From positions 19,428 to 83,427 of the forward strand of contig NZ_JACHHX010000013.1 in NCBI RefSeq assembly GCF_014202935.1: a DNA stretch of 64,000 nucleotides, given 5' to 3'. Below the pieces are notes generated by a model that was not told the DNA's origin, did no database searches, and saw only the letters and a program-made list of their open reading frames with translations. This document shows, one piece after another, positions 63,910 to 64,000 of the stretch (its first letter is position 1; each line of letters opens with the position of its first letter). A program made the translations under genes and the position numbers. The DNA comes from Rehaibacterium terrae. GTDB taxonomy: Bacteria; Pseudomonadota; Gammaproteobacteria; Xanthomonadales; Xanthomonadaceae.

Positions 63910-64000
63910 GTGCGCCCGGCACGGGCGCACTCTTGGAGGTGCAAGTCCTCCCGCGAGCTGGCCACAGCGAGCGAAGCGAAGCGCAACTGCGGAAGGGCGA
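63910..64000 (+). mobile_element. 5' end of a group II intron (class C-like), continuing past the window
   Basis: The sequence starts GTGCGCCCGGCACGGGCGC, the conserved GUGCG 5' end and first stem of many bacterial group II introns. CTTGGAGGTGCAAGTCCTCC follows and then GCGAGCGAAGCGAAGCGC, all typical of the start of domain I. The junction lies just behind a rho-independent terminator, the favoured target of bacterial class C introns. Domain V, the reverse transcriptase and the 3' end would lie to the right of the window, so completeness cannot be judged. The identification rests on pattern memory and position. Confidence 0.75.

Overview
The window is very GC-rich (I judge about 70 %, not computed) DNA from a Gram-negative bacterium. 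It carries lipoprotein signal peptides, type IV minor pilins, an outer-membrane barrel protein and a ribosomal-protein/replication cluster in the order rpsF-rpsR-rplI-dnaB-alr without priB. Together with S8/S9/S10/M3 peptidases, NfeD-slipin, KorAB, class I fumarase and YceH, this points to Gammaproteobacteria, most likely Xanthomonadales (Lysobacterales). That placement is inferred from gene content and order; there is no rRNA in the window. I saw no tRNA, rRNA, CRISPR array, prophage or transposase gene.

Layout. 1-2.1 kb: 3' part of a phosphoribosyltransferase-hydrolase fusion, a possible dodecin remnant and a CBS-domain protein. 2.1-7.4 kb (minus): Dcp-type M3 lipoprotein peptidase, YaiI/UPF0178 protein and a secreted S9 peptidase. 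7.7-14.5 kb: YbaK-type deacylase, glutathione peroxidase, secreted S8 protease, a doubled DUF417 membrane protein, a two-domain NTF2-like secreted protein, SlyD and a GST. 14.5-16.3 kb: membrane diguanylate cyclase. 16.4-21.2 kb: three-gene operon of a GltD-like flavoprotein with ferredoxin domains plus KorA and KorB, which looks like a self-contained 2-oxoacid oxidoreductase linked to NAD(P). 21.3-26.3 kb (minus): YceH, a REC-EAL phosphodiesterase and a large PAS/GAF hybrid histidine kinase. 26.4-28.5 kb: DUF456 protein and class I fumarase, divergent. 28.5-30.5 kb: repeat-rich spacer and two overlapping lipoprotein genes of unknown function with lower GC. 30.6-36.3 kb: Uup ABC-F ATPase, cyclopropane fatty acid synthase, NfeD and slipin. 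36.3-41.6 kb (minus): sugar dehydrogenase, Tat-exported NAD epimerase, NTT-like transporter, a decayed xenobiotic acetyltransferase (plus strand) and an EamA transporter. 41.7-46 kb: S10 carboxypeptidase, a multi-hairpin array, two cold-shock genes with a shared leader, a SnoaL protein, a small coupled ORF and an SDR. 46.4-53.2 kb: fimT-pilV-pilW-pilX-pilY1-pilE minor pilin operon. 53.3-56.6 kb (minus): DUF5916 barrel protein, glycine-zipper lipoprotein and a small CxxCH protein. 56.7-61.9 kb: tcdA, rpsF-rpsR-rplI, dnaB, alr. 62-64 kb: a second S8 protease whose terminator is followed at once by what looks like the 5' end of a group II intron running off the window.

Most of the window is chromosomal housekeeping and secreted-enzyme content. 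The unusual material is non-coding or degraded: the group IIC-type intron end placed behind a terminator, the seven-hairpin palindromic array before the cold-shock genes, the duplicated cold-shock leader, two -10 boxes placed for leaderless translation (uup, tcdA), a terminator inside the slyD leader, a perfect DnaA box before dnaB, and two gene remnants. I found no clearly new multi-gene system. The best candidates for follow-up are the intron/terminator junction, the hairpin array and the KorAB-flavoprotein operon.
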